NCBI GenBank assembly: GCA_045641505.1 | Contig: JAZUHB010000115.1 | Span: 1-10,169 of the forward strand | Reading direction: 5' to 3' | Source of the DNA: JAZQNF01 sp045641505 | GTDB taxonomy: Bacteria > Bacillota > Clostridia > Lachnospirales > Bianqueaceae | DNA: 10,169 nucleotides | In this document: positions 6,702-10,169 of the stretch, piece by piece | Numbering within the stretch: position 1 is the stretch's first letter | Layout of the letters: every line of letters starts with the position of its first letter | The notes under the pieces: generated by a model | The model's database searches: none | Seen by the model: only the letters and a program-made list of their open reading frames with translations | What the model was told of the DNA's origin: nothing | Position numbers and translations under genes: made by a program

Positions 6702-8657
6702 ATGTTCGAAGTATTCGATCAGATGACCCACCAGTACAACCGTACCAGCTATGAACAGCTGAAGGAGTTCATCTACCGCTATCAGGAAGAGCTGCTGGAC
6801 CGCGGCGACGCGCTGCGCGACTCGGTCCGCACCCCGGAGGAGCTGGCCTCCTTCCGGCTCGAAATGCGCGAAAAATTCCTCGAAAAGATCGGCGGCCTCC
6901 CTCCCATGGACACTCCGCTGGATCCCGTCGTCACCGGCACGCTGGACGGCGGCGATTTCACGGTGGAGGCGGTCCGCTTCACCACGCGTCCCGGCGTCTA
7001 CGCGACCGGCTCCTTCTATAAGCCGAAGAACGTGAAGACGCCCGGCCCCGCCGTGCTGTTCGTCTGCGGGCACGCGGGCGACGGCCGCATGGACGACAAC
7101 TATCAGATGGTCTGTCAGACCCTCGTGAAGGCAGGCCTCATGGTGTTTGCCCTCGACCCCACCGGTCAGGGCGAGCGCTCCAATTTCTACGATCCCGAAA
7201 CGGGCAGATTCCTGGTCAACCGTACCACGCAGGACCACGACGCGGTCGGCGTTCCCATGCTCGCCACCGGTCAGTTCCTGGCCCGCAGCTTCCTCTGCGA
7301 CGAGCTCCGCGCGATCGATTATCTGCAGTCCCGCCCTGAGGTCGATCCCGAGCAGATCGGCCTTACCGGCAATTCCGGCGGCGGCACCCAGACCATGGCC
7401 ACGATCACGGTCGATGACCGCATCAAGATCGCCGCGCCCGGCACCTTCGTCACGAACCGCCGGGAGTATATGTACACCGGTCAGGCTCAGGATTCCGAGC
7501 AGATCTGGCCGGACTGCACCGAATACGGCTTCGACCACGTGACGCCCCTCCTGATCTTCGCGCCGAAGCCCCTCATGATTCTCGCGGTCGACTGCGATTT
7601 CTTCCCGCCCGAGGGCACTCTGGCCACCTTCGAGGAGGGAAAGCGCTTCTACGGCCTGCTCGGCGCTGAGGAAAACCTCAAGCTCGTGATGGATCACAAC
7701 ACCCACATGTACACCGAGACCCTGGCCCGCGCCGCCGCGTCCTTCTTCAGCGATTATTTCTTCGGCCATCCCGCCGAGGTCGACAATTCTCATCTGAGCT
7801 TCTTTACTGTGGAGCAGATGAACGCCACGAAGACCGGCCAGATCAAGGGCGAGTTCCCCGGGGCCCGCTTCATCCAGGATGAAACAGAGGAGGAGGCCGC
7901 GCGTCTCCGTGAGGCGAGACTTTCTCTTCCGAAGGAGGAGCGTCTGGCCCGCGCCCGCGCTTTCCTTCTCGAAAAGGCCTACAAGAACCGCGAGCAGGTT
8001 CCGTTCCGCCCGCGCATCTTCCCGAAGTCTGCCTGCGTGCAGACCGGCGGCTACATGGGTACCTCCTGCAGCTGGTTCACCCAGAAGCGCCTGTTCTCCT
8101 ACGGCGTGATGGTGAAAAAATACGCGGAGGAGGACATCGAAAGCCTGCCCGTGACCTTCTGCGTCTGGACCGACGGCACCAAGAAGATCGGTGCTCATGA
8201 GGACTTCATCTGCGCCGAGATCGAAAAAGGCCGCCAGGTCTTCGTGCTCGACGTCCCCGGCGTCGGCGCGATCGAGCAGCGCAACATGGTCCTGATGCCG
8301 CAGGAGCTTTACAAGAAGAGCTACGGCACGCTCTTCACCCTGGCCTGCGATCTGCTGTACTCCGGCGATTCGCTGGCCGCGATGCATCTGTACGACACGC
8401 TGCGGGCGCTCGACATGCTGAAGGAATCCTTCGGCGTCAGCGACCGCGACATCGAGATCTACTCCGAAGGCGCCGACGGCGTCTACGGCGTGATGGCGGC
8501 CTTTCTCCGGTCTGAATGCGGCGCCCGCTACGGCGAGGGACTGCTGAAGGTCGAGGGCGACGTGATCGGCCGCTATCCCTTCATCTACGACAATACTCTG
8601 GCGCAGGTGATTCCCGGCATGCTCCGTTATTTCGACTTTGACGAGTTAATCAGATGA
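6702..8657 (+). CDS. Tandem alpha/beta-hydrolase (acetyl xylan esterase / dienelactone hydrolase-like), second half degenerate
   Basis: The 651-residue protein has no signal peptide and is probably cytosolic. The first half is an alpha/beta-hydrolase: oxyanion region LFVCGHAGDG (119-128), LDPTGQGERSNF (151-162), nucleophile elbow GNSGGG with Ser225 (223-228), candidate acid Asp297 or Asp299 in LAVDCDFFPPEG, and candidate His332 or His335 in DHNTHMY. This pattern fits the carbohydrate-esterase-like hydrolases. An N-terminal helical region (1-80) precedes it. The second half (about 440-651) appears to repeat the fold: a strand at SLPVTFCVWT (481-490), GRQVFVLDVPGVGA (510-523), a helix with YDTLRALDMLK, and IEIYSEGADGVYG (585-597) where the elbow would sit, without serine. 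The substrate is unknown, with an acyl ester on a sugar or small molecule most plausible. A GAGG site at 6690-6693 lies 8 nt before the ATG. The gene lies 27 nt after the membrane protein gene. Confidence 0.8.
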   Translation: MFEVFDQMTHQYNRTSYEQLKEFIYRYQEELLDRGDALRDSVRTPEELASFRLEMREKFLEKIGGLPPMDTPLDPVVTGTLDGGDFTVEAVRFTTRPGVYATGSFYKPKNVKTPGPAVLFVCGHAGDGRMDDNYQMVCQTLVKAGLMVFALDPTGQGERSNFYDPETGRFLVNRTTQDHDAVGVPMLATGQFLARSFLCDELRAIDYLQSRPEVDPEQIGLTGNSGGGTQTMATITVDDRIKIAAPGTFVTNRREYMYTGQAQDSEQIWPDCTEYGFDHVTPLLIFAPKPLMILAVDCDFFPPEGTLATFEEGKRFYGLLGAEENLKLVMDHNTHMYTETLARAAASFFSDYFFGHPAEVDNSHLSFFTVEQMNATKTGQIKGEFPGARFIQDETEEEAARLREARLSLPKEERLARARAFLLEKAYKNREQVPFRPRIFPKSACVQTGGYMGTSCSWFTQKRLFSYGVMVKKYAEEDIESLPVTFCVWTDGTKKIGAHEDFICAEIEKGRQVFVLDVPGVGAIEQRNMVLMPQELYKKSYGTLFTLACDLLYSGDSLAAMHLYDTLRALDMLKESFGVSDRDIEIYSEGADGVYGVMAAFLRSECGARYGEGLLKVEGDVIGRYPFIYDNTLAQVIPGMLRYFDFDELIR

Positions 8658-8661
8658 AATC

Positions 8662-8690
8662 TTGACAGAGCACCCCAAATGCGATAAAAT
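8662..8690 (+). promoter_or_regulatory. Housekeeping (sigma A type) promoter for rny
   Basis: A perfect TTGACA (8662-8667) is followed after 17 bases by TAAAAT (8685-8690), one mismatch from TATAAT. Transcription should start near 8696-8698, giving a leader of about 125 nt before the TTG start of rny. The -35 hexamer begins 5 bases after the stop of the hydrolase gene, so rny can be transcribed separately from the upstream string. I saw no terminator between the two, so read-through is also possible. Confidence 0.85.
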
Positions 8691-8696
8691 ATCAAA

Positions 8697-8789
8697 GGTT
8701 TAAGCATATTCCGGCATTTCACAATGCCTTGTCATAAACCGGATATCCGGTTCTTTCGAATTGAATAACATCATGAGTCTGAAACCGGA
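8697..8789 (+). promoter_or_regulatory. Structured rny leader with competing inverted repeats
   Basis: Several short arms can pair. GGCATT (8713-8718) pairs with AATGCC (8723-8728) around a 4-nt loop. AACCGG (8737-8742) pairs with CCGGTT (8747-8752) around AUAU, a perfect 16-base palindrome in DNA. GGTTTA (8697-8702), at the predicted RNA 5' end, can pair with TAAACC (8735-8740), and this would free TCCGGTT (8746-8752) to pair with AACCGGA (8783-8789). The two states exclude each other. The leader may therefore be a folding switch, or the palindrome may be a protein operator. No known riboswitch class was recognised, and no clear U-tract follows the palindrome. Confidence 0.45.
8737..8752. 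repeat. Perfect 16-bp palindrome AACCGGATATCCGGTT
   Basis: The two strands read the same across all 16 bases. It lies about 40 bp downstream of the predicted transcription start of rny. As RNA it forms a 6-bp stem with a 4-nt loop; as DNA it is a plausible site for a dimeric regulator. Another AACCGGA copy is at 8783-8789. Confidence 0.85.
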
Positions 8790-8806
8790 CGTTGAAAAAT
8801 GAATAG

Positions 8807-8814
8807 AGGAGGTG
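8807..8814 (+). promoter_or_regulatory. Strong ribosome binding site that fixes the TTG start of rny
   Basis: AGGAGGTG is a near-perfect match to the 16S rRNA 3' end and lies 7 nt before the TTG at 8822. An in-frame TAG at 8804-8806 rules out an earlier start. The next in-frame ATG (codon 78) would remove the membrane helix and part of the coiled coil. Confidence 0.9.
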
Positions 8815-8821
8815 TAACAAA

Positions 8822-10169
8822 TTGCAAGTTCCGCTTTGGTTGTTCATAACAGTTGTCGCAGCTTTGCTGATTTTTGTATTCGTAGCTTACCGTCTCGGCT
8901 ATCTGAACCGCAAAAAGGTCGCTGAGGCGCAGATCGGCTCCGCGGAGACCAAGTCCCGCGAAATCATCGACGAGGCTCTCAAAACCGCCGATGCCAAGAA
9001 GCGCGAAATTCTTCTGGAAGCAAAAGAAGAAGCGCTGAAAACCAAGAACGACATGGAAAGCGAAGTCCGTGAGCGCCGCGGAGAAGTCCAGCGCCAGGAG
9101 AAACGCTTACAGCAGAAAGAGGAGAATCTGGACCGCAAGAGCGAGGGTCTGGAGAAGAAGGAAGCCCAGATCACCAAGAAGCTCGAGGATCTGGACAAGA
9201 AGCAGGAAGAGATCGACCACGTCCACGAGCAGAAGCTCGCGGAGCTCGAGAAGATCTCCGGCCTTACCTCCGAGCAGGCCAAGCAGGTGCTGCTCGAATC
9301 CGTCGAGCAGGACGTCACCCACGAGATGGCGGCCATTCTCAAGGAAAACGAAGCCCGCATGAAGGACGAGTCCAACAGACGCGCCCAGGAAATCATCACC
9401 GAAGCCATCCAGCGCTGCGCCGCCGACCACGTGGCCGAGTCCACCGTCTCCGTCGTGCCGCTGCCCAACGATGAAATGAAGGGCCGCATCATCGGCCGCG
9501 AGGGCCGCAACATCCGCGCCCTCGAGCAGATGACCGGCATCGACCTGATCATCGACGATACCCCCGAGGCCGTCATCCTTTCCGGCTTCGATCCCGTGCG
9601 CCGGGAGATCGCCCGCGTCGCGCTCGAAAAGCTGATCGTGGACGGCCGTATCCATCCCGCCCGCATCGAAGAGATGTACAACAAGGCCCAGAAAGAGGTC
9701 GAGAACAAGATCCGCGAGGAGGGCGAGTCCGCCACCTTCGAGACCAACGTCCACGGCCTTCATCCCGAGCTGGTCAAGCTTCTGGGCAAGCTGCATTACC
9801 GCACCAGCTACGGCCAGAACGTGCTGAAGCATTCCATCGAGGTCTCCCATCTGTCCGGTCTCATCGCCGGCGAGCTGGGTCTCGACGTCCGCACCGCCAA
9901 GCGCGCGGGTCTGCTGCACGATATCGGCAAGGCCCTCGACCACGAAATGGAGGGCTCCCACGTTTCTCTCGGCGTCTCCGCCCTGAAGAAATACCATGAG
10001 TCCAAGATTGTCATCAACGCCACCGAGGCGCATCACGGCGACGCGGAGCCCGAGTCTCTGATCGCTGTCATCGTCCAGGCCGCCGACGCGATCTCCGCCG
10101 CCCGTCCCGGCGCCCGCCGCGAGAACGTGGAGAACTACATCCGCCGTCTGCAGAAGCTGGAAGAGCTCA
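8822..10169 (+). CDS. rny: Ribonuclease Y, 3'-truncated by window end
   Basis: RNase Y is a membrane-anchored endoribonuclease that starts mRNA decay in many Firmicutes. The first 449 codons are present, of about 520 expected, with no stop in the window. Domains in order are an N-terminal membrane helix (about 4-24, QVPLWLFITVVAALLIFVFV), a long charged coiled coil (about 30-205, rich in Lys, Glu, Gln and Arg), a KH RNA-binding domain with GRIIGREGRNIRALE (221-235), and an HD phosphohydrolase domain with H337, the HD pair H366-D367 in LLHDIGK, H404-H405 and D422. These are the expected metal-binding positions. The start is TTG, supported by a strong ribosome site and an in-frame stop just upstream. 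The gene has its own promoter. The C-terminal tail of the HD domain and the last helix lie beyond the window. Confidence 0.97.
   Translation, partial: MQVPLWLFITVVAALLIFVFVAYRLGYLNRKKVAEAQIGSAETKSREIIDEALKTADAKKREILLEAKEEALKTKNDMESEVRERRGEVQRQEKRLQQKEENLDRKSEGLEKKEAQITKKLEDLDKKQEEIDHVHEQKLAELEKISGLTSEQAKQVLLESVEQDVTHEMAAILKENEARMKDESNRRAQEIITEAIQRCAADHVAESTVSVVPLPNDEMKGRIIGREGRNIRALEQMTGIDLIIDDTPEAVILSGFDPVRREIARVALEKLIVDGRIHPARIEEMYNKAQKEVENKIREEGESATFETNVHGLHPELVKLLGKLHYRTSYGQNVLKHSIEVSHLSGLIAGELGLDVRTAKRAGLLHDIGKALDHEMEGSHVSLGVSALKKYHESKIVINATEAHHGDAEPESLIAVIVQAADAISAARPGARRENVENYIRRLQKLEEL

Noticed and set aside
5868..8387. Very long open frame (839 codons) on the minus strand
   Set aside because: It lies antisense to clear genes (membrane protein and hydrolase), its translation is low-complexity in Gly, Ala, Glu, Asp and His, and it has no recognisable motif. 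It is a by-product of GC-rich codon use on the + strand.
8737..8760. Palindrome read as an intrinsic terminator
   Set aside because: The stem is only 6 bp and is followed by CTTTCGAA rather than a U-tract, so termination is unlikely without another factor.
8773..8802. Nine-codon open frame (MSLKPDVEK) in the rny leader
   Set aside because: No ribosome site precedes its ATG, and it contains no run of regulatory codons. It could occur by chance in a 125-nt leader.
8799..8849. Sixteen-codon open frame starting ATGAATAGA and overlapping the rny start
   Set aside because: It starts inside the ribosome-site region of rny, has no site of its own and is out of frame with rny.

Overview
The window reads as chromosome of a GC-rich anaerobic Gram-positive bacterium, most likely a member of the Clostridia. 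The grounds are a MurT/GatD-type pair, a UmuC-like polymerase followed by a YolD-like protein, a clostridial-type dUTPase tail and RNase Y. All genes lie on the + strand and are tightly packed. No rRNA, tRNA, insertion sequence, CRISPR array or phage structural gene was seen.

Region 1 (1-4592) is one compact gene string. It holds the 3' end of a dUTPase gene, a MurT-like Mur ligase, a GatD-like amidotransferase homologue, a Y-family polymerase, a YolD-like protein and a CDP-alcohol phosphatidyltransferase (probably phosphatidylserine synthase). Three consecutive junctions are ATGA start/stop overlaps, so co-translation is likely. The string mixes nucleotide sanitation and translesion synthesis with cell-wall and membrane synthesis. 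Its most notable feature is the MurT/GatD-like pair. By my reading all three residues of the expected glutaminase triad are replaced: Cys to Thr and His to Leu in the GatD-like protein, and Asp to Glu in the MurT-like protein. The ATP-binding loop and zinc ribbon of the MurT-like protein are kept.

Region 2 (4620-8657) holds four poorly characterised genes in the same direction. They are a TIM-barrel-like protein, a 71-residue protein, a seven-segment membrane protein whose cytosolic tail is homologous to that 71-residue protein, and a 651-residue tandem alpha/beta-hydrolase with a serine nucleophile only in its first half. The soluble/membrane domain pair suggests an undescribed membrane-associated module.

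Region 3 (8658-10169) has a near-consensus housekeeping promoter, a leader of about 125 nt with competing inverted repeats, and rny (RNase Y), which starts at TTG and runs off the window end about 70 residues before its expected stop.
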